Origin: Mucilaginibacter conchicola
GTDB taxonomy: Bacteria; Bacteroidota; Bacteroidia; Sphingobacteriales; Sphingobacteriaceae
Direction: 5' to 3'
NCBI RefSeq assembly: GCF_003432115.1
Contig: NZ_QWDC01000003.1
Span: 124,001-188,000, forward strand
Length of the DNA stretch: 64,000 nucleotides
Shown here: positions 35,802 through 43,406 of the stretch, piece after piece
Layout: every line of letters begins with the position of its first letter
Numbering within the stretch: position 1 is the stretch's first letter
Notes under the pieces: model-generated
Told to the model about the DNA's origin: nothing
Seen by the model: only the letters and a program-made list of their open reading frames with translations
The model's database searches: none
Program-made: the position numbers and the translations under genes

Positions 35802-36303
35802 ATTCCAGTGATTGTTGTTTTACTGTTTCCCTAACTTTCTCCAGGCATTTGTATTTCTGCACGGTTACCGAGCGTTCGCCAGCATAGCCAAATTTATCGC
35901 CAGCTTCTTTCATCGATAGCTTATCGTAATAAAAAGCACTCAGCAGGTCCATACAGCGCTTGCCCGCGGTTTGCAGGTATTGAAGTATTCTGTTGGTGGA
36001 TGGATGTTCGGCAGGCTCGTCGGCAATATCGAAATGGATATCGTCCATTGGTTTTGTGCTGATAGCCTGATTGAACTTTTTAAACCACAAATGCTTAGCA
36101 ATGCCGGTAATGTAAGCCTTATCGTTTGCAACCGACAGGCCTCCTGTTACCACTTTTTCGTAGTAGATAATCAATGCATCATGAAAAACATCCTTAGCAT
36201 CATCAAAAGAGCCCCCCATTTTAGCCACATATTTAGCCACCACCGGGAACATACTTTTGTAAAGCTCCGTTAATACCGCCTCGCGATCTGCTTTGCTTGT
36301 CAT
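35782..36303 (-). CDS. ECF-type RNA polymerase sigma factor
   Basis: A 173-residue sigma-70-family factor from ATG 36303 (MTSKADREAVLTELY). An upstream in-frame ATG at 36348 adds 15 unlikely residues. Region 2 reads KYVAKMGGSFDDAKDVFHDALIIYYEKV (given as its part DDAKDVFHDALIIYY), and region 4 has LSMKEAGDKFGYAGERSVTVQK. There is no region 3, as in ECF factors. It is the first gene of a sigma / anti-sigma-like / clpP operon. The trigger is unknown. Confidence 0.88.
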   Translation of the reverse strand: MTSKADREAVLTELYKSMFPVVAKYVAKMGGSFDDAKDVFHDALIIYYEKVVTGGLSVANDKAYITGIAKHLWFKKFNQAISTKPMDDIHFDIADEPAEHPSTNRILQYLQTAGKRCMDLLSAFYYDKLSMKEAGDKFGYAGERSVTVQKYKCLEKVRETVKQQSLEYADFIE

Positions 36304-36380
36304 ATCCTTGCTTTTATAATGATGTGTGGTTAGTAAGGGATATATCACCGTAAAAGTGCAAATATTTTTTGAAGGGCTAT

Positions 36381-37022
36381 TTATGTCAATATTGGATAGA
36401 AGCTGTGATAATATGGGTGTTCGCTCCAGGAGAAAACCGACATTATATTCTCGTTTTTAAAAAACTGATTTATGCTATATTCATTATCTGCTTCAGAACC
36501 GTATTCGCACCAAGCCTTAGTAGGTTTTCCAGTTACTTCGTCATAGAAAAACGTGAAAGTTGGTGCCCCGTAATAGGCTGGTGAGAAAATCTTAGGGTCA
36601 CCGTAGAACTTTTTTAAATTTCTGTCATAACGATTTCTTAATTCTGAAAATACAGTCTCTGCAATTTCTCGCTTTTGGCTGTCAAATACTATTTTTCCTA
36701 AGTTTTCGGAAGTGCCCCTATAAATAATTTGATATTCCCAAAGTGCGTCGCCTTGAGTGTTAGCCTTTTTGTTGTAATAAATGGTCCATCGCCCGTCGGC
36801 CTTTGCAAAGGATTCTATCACATCTTTATAATCTTCTTTTTCAGGCACAAAGTAAAGTCCGCCGCCAGGAACAACTTTTTTCTTCATCCAATTATATGAC
36901 CAAAATTCTGTGATTTTCAATTCGCCGTCTTCGTATATGTGTTTCCAATAGTCGTTTAAATCACGAATTTGCTGTTCAGAAAGGATGTTGTTACAAAAGT
37001 CAGTGTAAACGCAGTTTGTCAT
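36381..37022 (-). CDS. Hypothetical protein, 213 aa, AT-rich
   Basis: From ATG 37022 (MTNCVYTDFCNN) the product has 213 residues, is aromatic- and acidic-rich with no signal peptide (YWKHIYEDGELKITEFWSYN, TIYYNKKANTQGD, YYGAPTFTFFYDE, SWSEHPYYHSFYP). The frame is open to 37070, but the first 16 residues look like upstream noise. The DNA is visibly more AT-rich than its neighbours and the gene sits beside a repeat-rich region, which suggests recent acquisition. Soluble proteins of this kind are often immunity-like, but no family was recognised. Confidence 0.65.
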   Translation of the reverse strand: MTNCVYTDFCNNILSEQQIRDLNDYWKHIYEDGELKITEFWSYNWMKKKVVPGGGLYFVPEKEDYKDVIESFAKADGRWTIYYNKKANTQGDALWEYQIIYRGTSENLGKIVFDSQKREIAETVFSELRNRYDRNLKKFYGDPKIFSPAYYGAPTFTFFYDEVTGKPTKAWCEYGSEADNEYSINQFFKNENIMSVFSWSEHPYYHSFYPILT

Positions 37023-37084
37023 TTTAATTGTCTTTAATATAGATAAAAATAAGAAATATTGTGGGTGCATGCGGTTTTCTTACG

Positions 37085-37575
37085 TCAGTCTGCTCATTGC
37101 CGCAGGGGCTACTACTTTTTGCTTGATAAAAAAGTAGCAAAAAATCAAGTCTGCAAAGAGGCTTCTCTACGCACAAGGCCTTTACCCTGCAAAGCTGTCA
37201 GAACCACGGGCTGGAAATCTCTTACTCTGCCGCTCTTTGGCCATCACTTCTGTAATAGATTCCGCAATGCCCCTGCTACCGCACAACCACCATTGTTCTG
37301 CCCGCTTTCGCACGAAGCTTTTTTGCTGACAGGAGAGAGATAAAAATGAGAAGCACTGACAGAACGCTATCGAACAATGCGACATAGTGTAACGTGCGGA
37401 TAGCACAGGCTCTGCTAAAGCACAACCGATGTAGCGCGTTACCAAGTCGCGAATTTTCTTTGGTTACTTTCTTTTGCGGAAAAAGAAAGTGACATCCACT
37501 GACGGCTCATACTGCTCAAGCCATTACTAACGAAGAACTACTCTTAAAGAGATTGCTTCGTACCTCGCAATGACG
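37085..37575. repeat. Dispersed MITE-like repeat, family C copy 1
   Basis: Read on the minus strand, this segment aligns over several hundred bp with the segment 48360-48870: shared blocks include CGACTTGGTAACG, GTGCTATCCGCACGTTAC, GTCAGCAAAAAAGCTT, GAAAGCGGGCAGAACAATG and the flanking CTAACGAAGAA. The two copies lie in opposite orientation about 11 kb apart. Apparent frames inside (for example 37059-37343) are not supported as genes. Confidence 0.8.
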
Positions 37576-37593
37576 TGTTGGATAGGGGGCTTA

Positions 37594-37626
37594 AAACAGC
37601 AAAGCCCTCATTTGAGGGCTTTGCTG
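37594..37626 (-). terminator. Rho-independent terminator of the M1 peptidase gene
   Basis: CAGCAAAGCCCTCA is paired with TGAGGGCTTTGCTG, a 14-bp perfect stem, 17 bp past the minus-strand stop at 37643, with a T-rich flank on the minus-strand side. Confidence 0.8.
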
Positions 37627-37642
37627 TAATATCAATTATTAA

Positions 37643-39529
37643 TTATTTCTTTGGCGTCCAAACGTTATCAGCAGGGGTCGCATCCATAAAGATACCGTTA
37701 TCCAGCGTGATAGATTTGAGGCTTTTGCCGCGTTCGTTTTTAAAGGTTACCAGGGTTTCTTTCTGGTTTTTCTCCCAAACGGCAGGGGTTTGGTGGATGG
37801 TTTTCTTAGTGCCGTCGGCATATTCAACTACTACGTCAAACGGAATAGCGAAACCGCCCACATTGGCAACAGTAAATGTATAACCATCTTTGCCTGTCAC
37901 TACGTTTTTAACAGCAAGGTCATCATAGCCGTTGGTGAAGAACCAGTTGTTAAAGAACCAGTTGAGGTTACGGCCCGATACATTGCTCATCGAGTTAAAG
38001 TAATCCCATGGGATGGGGTGTTTACCATGCCATCTGTCCATGTAGCCATGCAGTGCTTTCTTGAACAACTCATCGCCAAGCATATCCTTAAGGGCAAGGT
38101 AGCTTAATGATGGTTTGCCATAAGCATTGTTACCATAGCCGGTGGTAAGTTCGCTGGTTTGGGTAATGGTAGGGATATCCTGGTTGCTTGATCGGTTGTT
38201 GATCCAGCCGTTGATACGGAATTGTTTGTAGAAAGCATCAGCCTTCTCTTTACCTTTTTCTTCAATACCTATCAGGTATTCTAAAGTAGTTGCCCAGCCT
38301 TCGTCCATAAATGCATAGCGGGTTTCGTTGATACCCATATAGAAAGGGAACCAGGTGTGTGCTATTTCATGGTCTTGCACCAGTTGCGCAAAGCCCGGGT
38401 CGCCCATCTGGCTGTCGTTCACCATCATTGGGTACTCCATATCGGCAAAGCCCTGGAAAGCCGTCATTTTAGGGAACGGATAGGGCACACCAGGCCAGTT
38501 GTGGCTAAACCAGCCTAATGCATTACGGCCGTATTGTACAGATTGTTTAAAATCGGTACCCTGAACCGAATATGCAGCCTGCATGCTTGAGCGGCGACCG
38601 GTTGATTTATCTACAATAACACTACCTGCATCCCATATATAATGGTTGCTGATACCTACGGCTACGTCGCTGATGTTGTCGGCAGTCCATGTCCAGGTGT
38701 TGGTGGCATTTTGGGCAGTTACTTTGCCTGCAGCCATTTCTTCGGCAGTAGCAACGTGGATGGTGCTATCGCTGGTAAAAGACTTTTGCAGGCGGTCATT
38801 AGCTTCTTTCTGTAAAACCTTGGCTGAGTTTTGCAGCGTGCCGGTAGCCCAAACTACATAGTTTTTAGGCACGGTTACGTTTAGGGTATAGTCGTTAAAA
38901 TCGTTATAGAACTCTTGTGCATCCACAAATTCAACACGATCCCAGCCGTTGTAATCATCATAAACCGAAACGCGTGGGTAAAAGTAAGCCAGGTAGAAAC
39001 TGGTTGAATCTATCATCCCCTCGCGGCCGCTTTGTTTTGATACATCAAAGTGCCAGGTAATATCCAGCTTAACCGAATCATGGGGCATCAATGGTTTTGG
39101 CAAAGCTACCGCCTGGTTAGTTCCTGCTGCAGTAGCATTGTTCCACTGGCGGGCCTGACCGCTAATTTTAAACTCATCTATCTGTACACCTTGGGTTAAA
39201 TAATCGGGGCTGGTGCCACCCATCCTTGCCGCACCGGGGCGGTGAATGTTCAGGATCAGTTTCATGTTCAGCCTCTTCAACGTATCAGGGCTGTTGTTCA
39301 CATAAGTGATGGTCTCCACACCTTTAACCAATGATGCCGGTGGGGCAGTGGTAATGCTGATATCATAACGGGCGTGGTTTTGCCAGTATTTAGGGCCGGG
39401 TTTACCATCCATACTGCGGGTGCCATTGGCGAAGGCTTTTTTAATATCGCGTGGCTGATAAAGCGTTTGGGCATGCAATTGTAACAGCGCTGTGCTGCAC
39501 AAAGCAGTAACAAGTAGTTTTTTTAACAT
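37643..39529 (-). CDS. Exported M1 family metallopeptidase
   Basis: A 628-residue exported aminopeptidase-like enzyme from ATG 39529 (signal LKKLLVTALCSTALLQLHAQ). The frame is open to 39565, but those 12 residues precede the natural signal peptide. The zinc motif is HEIAHTW with the third ligand Glu in DEGWATTLEYL, as in M1 gluzincins. The usual GAMEN exopeptidase motif appears as AFQGFADMEYPMM, so it is modified; this is common in Bacteroidota homologues. The C-terminal part is a beta-rich domain. Likely a periplasmic peptidase. Confidence 0.93.
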   Translation of the reverse strand: MLKKLLVTALCSTALLQLHAQTLYQPRDIKKAFANGTRSMDGKPGPKYWQNHARYDISITTAPPASLVKGVETITYVNNSPDTLKRLNMKLILNIHRPGAARMGGTSPDYLTQGVQIDEFKISGQARQWNNATAAGTNQAVALPKPLMPHDSVKLDITWHFDVSKQSGREGMIDSTSFYLAYFYPRVSVYDDYNGWDRVEFVDAQEFYNDFNDYTLNVTVPKNYVVWATGTLQNSAKVLQKEANDRLQKSFTSDSTIHVATAEEMAAGKVTAQNATNTWTWTADNISDVAVGISNHYIWDAGSVIVDKSTGRRSSMQAAYSVQGTDFKQSVQYGRNALGWFSHNWPGVPYPFPKMTAFQGFADMEYPMMVNDSQMGDPGFAQLVQDHEIAHTWFPFYMGINETRYAFMDEGWATTLEYLIGIEEKGKEKADAFYKQFRINGWINNRSSNQDIPTITQTSELTTGYGNNAYGKPSLSYLALKDMLGDELFKKALHGYMDRWHGKHPIPWDYFNSMSNVSGRNLNWFFNNWFFTNGYDDLAVKNVVTGKDGYTFTVANVGGFAIPFDVVVEYADGTKKTIHQTPAVWEKNQKETLVTFKNERGKSLKSITLDNGIFMDATPADNVWTPKK

Positions 39530-39701
39530 TGTTTTATTGGTAAATAGTGGGTTCAGTAACAGCAAATGTAGTATTTATACCGCAGTATTGGGGTTGGACT
39601 TTTAGGTAAACGAATTGTTACACAACAGGCTTGTATGCACCATGTCAATTCCCTTACTTTGTGATAAGTTATTTTAGTAGGGGTATTAAATAACTATACA
39701 G

Positions 39702-39733
39702 AGCCGGATTTTTATGTCCGGCTTTGTTTTTTT
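39702..39733. terminator. Hairpin near the end of the DUF892 gene
   Basis: AGCCGGA is paired with TCCGGCT around an 8-nt loop, followed on the plus strand by a T-run. It lies 10 bp beyond the minus-strand gene end at 39743. The T-run faces the plus strand, so its role in stopping the minus-strand gene is uncertain. Confidence 0.45.
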
Positions 39734-39742
39734 CAGGGTTGC

Positions 39743-40243
39743 TCAATCCTTGGTGATATACTCCTTCGCGATCAGCATAAACAACTTATCATTATCTGCC
39801 GATTCATCAATATTCTCGGTAAGCAACTGGGTAACATCGCTGTAGCGTAATACTTTGGCCAACATTATCAGCATACGGTACGAGGTGATATTAATATGCT
39901 CCAGTACCTGCACGTACAGCATCAGGTCAAGATCATTTATAACTGCGATATCCTGCTCTGCGTCGATACAAAATTCATCTTTAACAATATTACGTATAGG
40001 GTTACAGCCCTCGGGCGATGGTGTTTCGCCAACCAGTGCGAAGATCTCTTCCAGGCGGGCTATCTGGCGTTTTATGCCGGTGGTAAATTCATCCAATGCC
40101 AGCTCAAGGCCTTTAAATGATGCCTGTTTAATAAGGCCATCGGCATGGTTGCGTAAAAAACATTTACCGTTGTAAATACGGTTAAGATTGTGCAAAAAGA
40201 TCCGTTTCAGGGTCTTTACGTCTGTTGTAGGGGAGTTTGTCAT
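39743..40243 (-). CDS. DUF892 (YciF-like) ferritin-fold protein
   Basis: A 166-residue helical protein matching the DUF892/YciE-YciF family: LKRIFLHNLNRIYNGK, ANHADG-like turn (RNHADGLIKQASF), FTTGIKRQIARLEEIFALVG and the NDLDLMLYVQVLEHINITSY helix. These four-helix ferritin-like proteins are associated with osmotic or oxidative stress. Metal-ligand Glu/His are less complete than in true ferritins, so iron binding is uncertain. No signal peptide; single-gene unit. Confidence 0.85.
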   Translation of the reverse strand: MTNSPTTDVKTLKRIFLHNLNRIYNGKCFLRNHADGLIKQASFKGLELALDEFTTGIKRQIARLEEIFALVGETPSPEGCNPIRNIVKDEFCIDAEQDIAVINDLDLMLYVQVLEHINITSYRMLIMLAKVLRYSDVTQLLTENIDESADNDKLFMLIAKEYITKD

Positions 40244-40348
40244 TACTGTAAATTAATAGGTAAACAAATGTATCAATAAGCACCAACCAAAGGCATGTTT
40301 ATTTAGTTAAATAATAAAACAGGCATTAATGCTGCTTATACTTGTACC

Positions 40349-41293
40349 ATGAAATATAAATTAGGCGATTTTGTTCGGTTTGTTGATGAAAAAATGGAAG
40401 GTTATGTAACCCGCATAATCGACGAACAGATGATAGCCGTTACCGGCGATGATGATTTCGAGATCCCTGTTTTGGCCAACAAAGTAACCTTTGTACACGG
40501 CCGCGGCGAGGATAGCCATAACGAAGAGATCGTACAGGATGTAAAAGCGCCTGCAGGTGAATTTAAAAGCAGCGGTGTACACGTAGCCGTAGTGACCGAT
40601 GCGCATGCCAATTCGTTGGTACATTTTTACCTGGTGAACGAAACCTCATATCAATTGATGCTTACCCTAAGCAGCGAACAGCAAAAAACATATAAAGGCG
40701 AATTTGCCGGTACGGTTGAGCCGCAGGGGGTAGCAAAGATCTACTCGGCTAAACTATCTGACCTGCAGATATGGCCTAAGTTTATATTCCGTGCGCTGTA
40801 CTTTACCAAGCAGAACCAGCCGGCACTATCTCCTTTGGATGTGAGCGAACAGTTTAAAGCCAAAGATTTTGCCGGGGCAAAGAAAAACATCCCATACATC
40901 AAACAGCAAGGCTGGATGATCCGCCTGGATGAACCTGAGCTGGTGATAGATGCCGAAAAGTTGAAAGAGAGCTTTTTTAAACTAGCCGAAGAAAAGCAGG
41001 AAGTACAAAAGCCGGCATCAGAAATTGACCTGCATATAGAAAAACTGCGCGATGACCACCATTTTTTGGGCAGCAGCGAGATGCTGAGCATACAGGTTGA
41101 CCGCTTTAAGAAAGCCCTTGAAGCAGCCATAGTTCACCAGATGCATGAGATAACATTTATACACGGCACCGGTAACGGAATACTGCGCCACGAGCTGCAC
41201 AAGCTGTTGGCCAAAAACCAAAAGGTGCAAACTTTTATGGATGCGCAGAAAGAGAAGTTTGGTTATGGCGCTACAAAGGTGGTATTAAAATAA
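40349..41293 (+). CDS. DUF2027/Smr domain protein
   Basis: A 314-residue protein. Residues 1-65 form an SH3-like start (KYKLGDFVRFVDEKMEGYVT) as in MutS2-associated DUF2027. Residues 66-200 are a beta-rich middle domain. Residues about 230-314 are a Smr domain with EIDLHIEKL near its start and the diagnostic IHGTGNGILRHEL. Smr domains nick or bind DNA or RNA, but the function of stand-alone DUF2027-Smr proteins is not settled. The segments fit the family well. Cytoplasmic. The 430 bp after it hold only repeats. Confidence 0.9.
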   Translation: MKYKLGDFVRFVDEKMEGYVTRIIDEQMIAVTGDDDFEIPVLANKVTFVHGRGEDSHNEEIVQDVKAPAGEFKSSGVHVAVVTDAHANSLVHFYLVNETSYQLMLTLSSEQQKTYKGEFAGTVEPQGVAKIYSAKLSDLQIWPKFIFRALYFTKQNQPALSPLDVSEQFKAKDFAGAKKNIPYIKQQGWMIRLDEPELVIDAEKLKESFFKLAEEKQEVQKPASEIDLHIEKLRDDHHFLGSSEMLSIQVDRFKKALEAAIVHQMHEITFIHGTGNGILRHELHKLLAKNQKVQTFMDAQKEKFGYGATKVVLK

Positions 41294-41299
41294 ACTTGC

Positions 41300-41430
41300 C
41301 CTTTCATTGCCGTCAGCTTCAGCTGACGGTTTAAATGAGAAAAGCTTCCGACTTTAGCCAAGTTCAGTTTCGGCTAAAGCCAGATCTGCTTTTAGACATT
41401 CCGTTGGCTGAAGCCAACGGCAATGAAAAT
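41300..41430. repeat. Palindromic element, family F
   Basis: A roughly 131-bp element with ends CATTGCCGT / ACGGCAATG and three internal hairpins: CCGTCAGCTTCAGCTGACGG, GGCTTTAGCC-like arms around 41356-41383, and CCGTTGGCTGAAGCCAACGG. It directly precedes family B copy 1. Confidence 0.75.
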
Positions 41431-41449
41431 TGATCGTCCGCCTGTTGGA

Positions 41450-41620
41450 TAGCTCCCACGGAGCAAACAGAACTCTATTAAATGTTTTCTACAAAGCGGT
41501 AGCCCCTGACGAGGCAGTAAGTTTACATAATAACAATAAGCGTTAAATATGCTCTTTTATATAGGGACAACCGCTTTGTAGCATAGAAAACCTAAGGCTT
41601 TTTACTCCGTAGGCGCTACC
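41450..41620. repeat. Palindromic repeat, family B copy 1 (inverted)
   Basis: Terminal TAGCTCCCACGGAGC ... CTCCGTAGGCGCTACC and internal TACAAAGCGGTAGCC / GGACAACCGCTTTGTA. The inner asymmetry is reversed relative to copies at 53040 and 53671, so this copy is in the opposite orientation. With family F it fills most of the 430-bp gap after the Smr gene; nothing else was seen there. Confidence 0.8.
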
Positions 41621-41724
41621 TAAAAACAAACAAAATTATTTATTTAATTGGCTTACCCGCCTTCTCTGGCATGGTATATGTTACCCTTTAGTTAATATTT
41701 ATAAACCACTAAACAAAAAATACC

Positions 41725-42222
41725 ATGAAAAAGATAAGTGCAATTATGGCGACGGCGATCGCCGCAATCGGTTTAAATTATGCAGTGGCTAAAAACCACA
41801 CTAACAATACCATCAGCAAAGCTGCTTTTGATAAAATGGCGTTAACCGCTAATCAGGATACAGTGCCTAAAAAAGCGAAAAAAGGTACTACTCCAATAGT
41901 GCCTAATACGCCAACAACACCAACCAACCCGACGTCGCCGACAACACCGACTACGCCGAACACACCAACAAACCCTACTAACCCAAGTTACCCTACAACA
42001 CCAACAAACCCAACGGTGCCAACAACACCTACAGTGCCAAGTACAACACCAACTACGCCGGCAATGCCTGCACCAAGTAGTCCAACTGTACCAAGCACAT
42101 CGCCTACAACTACGCCTACCACAACACCGGCTACGCCAAGGCCAATGTCGCCTACTTCGCCAACCGCGCCAAGTACAACGCCAACCGGTTCACCAACCGT
42201 ACCGCGTACAACCGGCAAATAA
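41725..42222 (+). CDS. Secreted Thr/Pro-rich low-complexity protein
   Basis: A 165-residue protein with a signal peptide (AIMATAIAAIGLNYAVA) and a short polar region, then about 110 residues that are almost only Thr, Pro, Ser and Asn in TP-type repeats (PTNPTSPTTPTTPNTPTNP). It should be extended, surface-exposed or periplasmic, and may be O-glycosylated, as Bacteroidota glycosylate D-T/S sites, although few Asp are present. Repeat slippage is possible in the DNA. Function unknown. A strong terminator follows at 42248-42278. Confidence 0.8.
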   Translation: MKKISAIMATAIAAIGLNYAVAKNHTNNTISKAAFDKMALTANQDTVPKKAKKGTTPIVPNTPTTPTNPTSPTTPTTPNTPTNPTNPSYPTTPTNPTVPTTPTVPSTTPTTPAMPAPSSPTVPSTSPTTTPTTTPATPRPMSPTSPTAPSTTPTGSPTVPRTTGK

Positions 42223-42247
42223 TTGCAGATCGTTAATCCATATATAC

Positions 42248-42278
42248 AAAAAGCGCCCCGAATTTCGGGGCGCTTTTT
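42248..42278 (+). terminator. Rho-independent terminator
   Basis: AAAAAGCGCCCCGA is perfectly paired with TCGGGGCGCTTTTT around a 3-nt loop, with a T-run after it, 26 bp past the Thr/Pro-rich gene. Confidence 0.9.
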
Positions 42279-42290
42279 TATTTACAAACT

Positions 42291-42417
42291 TGTCATTTCG
42301 ACGAGCATAGCGAGGAGAACCGGAACGAAGTGAAGCTCATTGAAGATAAATCCTGTTATTACATGCAGGCGAACTTGTAGGGAATAACAGGATTTCTCAC
42401 TGTCGTTCGAAATGACA
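42291..42417. repeat. Palindromic repeat, family A, array copy 3
   Basis: Ends TGTCATTTCGACGAGC... and ...CGTTCGAAATGACA. First of six copies in the array 42291-43398. Confidence 0.9.
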
Positions 42418-42449
42418 GTTTAGGGTATTGTTTTGACAGTAAAGAGATG

Positions 42450-42546
42450 TGTCATTTCGAACGAGCGTAGCGAGGACAAACCTTGTTATTACACGCAGGC
42501 GAACTTGTAAGAAATAACAAGATTTCTCACTACGTTCGAAATGACA
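42450..42546. repeat. Palindromic repeat, family A, array copy 4
   Basis: 97-bp copy; begins 32 bp after copy 3 with the conserved spacer containing GTTTTGACAGTAAAGAG. Confidence 0.9.
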
Positions 42547-42578
42547 GCTTAGGTATAGTTTTGACAGTAAAGAGATAT

Positions 42579-42704
42579 TTTATTTCGACGAGCGTAGCGA
42601 GGAGAACCGGAACGAAGTGAAGCTCATTGAAGATAAATCTTGTTATTACTTGCAGTCGAATTTGTAAGAGATAACAGGATTTCTCTCTATCGTTCGAAAT
42701 GACT
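42579..42704. repeat. Palindromic repeat, family A, array copy 5 (degenerate left end)
   Basis: The left end is altered (TTATTTCGACGAGC instead of GTCATTTCGAACGAGC) and the right end ends in GACT instead of GACA. It immediately precedes the GIY-YIG gene. Confidence 0.8.
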
Positions 42705-42727
42705 GATTGGATTTATATATTTATTAA

Positions 42728-43033
42728 ATGTGGAACCATAACTATCACGTTTACATTCTCACAAATCGTGATAAAAACGTTTTGTACATAGGCGTAACTA
42801 ATGATATAGATGTTCGTTTACAGCAACACAGAGAAAATGTTGGAACTAACAATTCTTTTACAAGTAAATATCATTGCTATTATCTTGTGCATTACGAGCA
42901 TTTTACACACATAGAACATGCAATTGAACGCGAAAAGGAAATAAAGAAGTGGCGAAGAGAAAAGAAAATTGAGCTGGTTAATTCTACTAATCCGGATTGG
43001 AAGTTTCTCAATAAAGATCTATCAGCATATTAA
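42728..43033 (+). CDS. GIY-YIG endonuclease family protein inside a repeat array
   Basis: A 101-residue small nuclease-fold protein. The motif YHVYILTNRDKNVLYIGVTND contains the GIY-YIG tyrosines (as YIL...YIG); Arg in DVRLQQHREN and a Glu in HAIEREKEIKKWRREKK complete the usual active-site set. It belongs to the UPF0213/YhbQ-like group common in Bacteroidota. The gene is AT-rich and sits exactly between two copies of family A, replacing the standard spacer; its stop is followed at once by the spacer-like AAAAGATATG and then copy 6. Function in repeat spread or repair is only a hypothesis. Confidence 0.88.
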   Translation: MWNHNYHVYILTNRDKNVLYIGVTNDIDVRLQQHRENVGTNNSFTSKYHCYYLVHYEHFTHIEHAIEREKEIKKWRREKKIELVNSTNPDWKFLNKDLSAY

Positions 43034-43041
43034 AAAAGATA

Positions 43042-43138
43042 TGTCATTTCGAACGAGCATAGCGAGGAGAAATCTTGTTATTACATGCACGCGAACTTGT
43101 AAGGAATAACAAGATTTCTCACTACGTTCGAAATGACA
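43042..43138. repeat. Palindromic repeat, family A, array copy 6
   Basis: Begins 9 bp after the GIY-YIG stop, 97 bp, canonical ends TGTCATTTCGAACGAGC and CGTTCGAAATGACA. Confidence 0.9.
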
Positions 43139-43170
43139 GCTTAGGATATAGTTTTGACAGTAAAGAGATA

Positions 43171-43268
43171 TGTCGTTTCGAACGAGCATAGCGAGGAGAA
43201 ATCTTGTTACTCCCTGCAGGCGAACTCTTCAGGAATAACAGGATTTCTCACTATCGTTCGAAATGACA
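43171..43268. repeat. Palindromic repeat, family A, array copy 7
   Basis: Start offset from copy 6 is 129 bp; the left end has TGTCGTTTCGAACGAGC (one change). Confidence 0.9.
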
Positions 43269-43300
43269 GTTGGGAGTATTGATTTGAAAGTAAAAAGATA

Positions 43301-43398
43301 TGTCATTTCGAACGAGCACAGCGAGGAGAAATCTTGTTACTCCCTGCAGGCGAACTCTTCAGGAATAACAAGATTTCTCTCTATCGTTCGAAATGACA
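43301..43398. repeat. Palindromic repeat, family A, array copy 8
   Basis: Offset 130 bp from copy 7; ends 9 bp before the histidine-kinase stop codon at 43407. Confidence 0.9.
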
Positions 43399-43406
43399 TC
43401 AATTTA

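Noticed and set aside
37059..37343. Open frame of 94 residues on the plus strand
   Set aside because: It lies in the family C repeat, has no recognisable protein features, and its counterpart in copy 2 is not open in the same way.
41725..42222. Thr/Pro-rich gene as a non-coding repeat
   Set aside because: A normal signal peptide, an uninterrupted frame and a strong terminator right after it support a real gene.
42291..43398. Tandem repeat array as a CRISPR
   Set aside because: Units are about 97 bp palindromes with similar, not unique, spacers of about 32 bp, and no cas genes are present.
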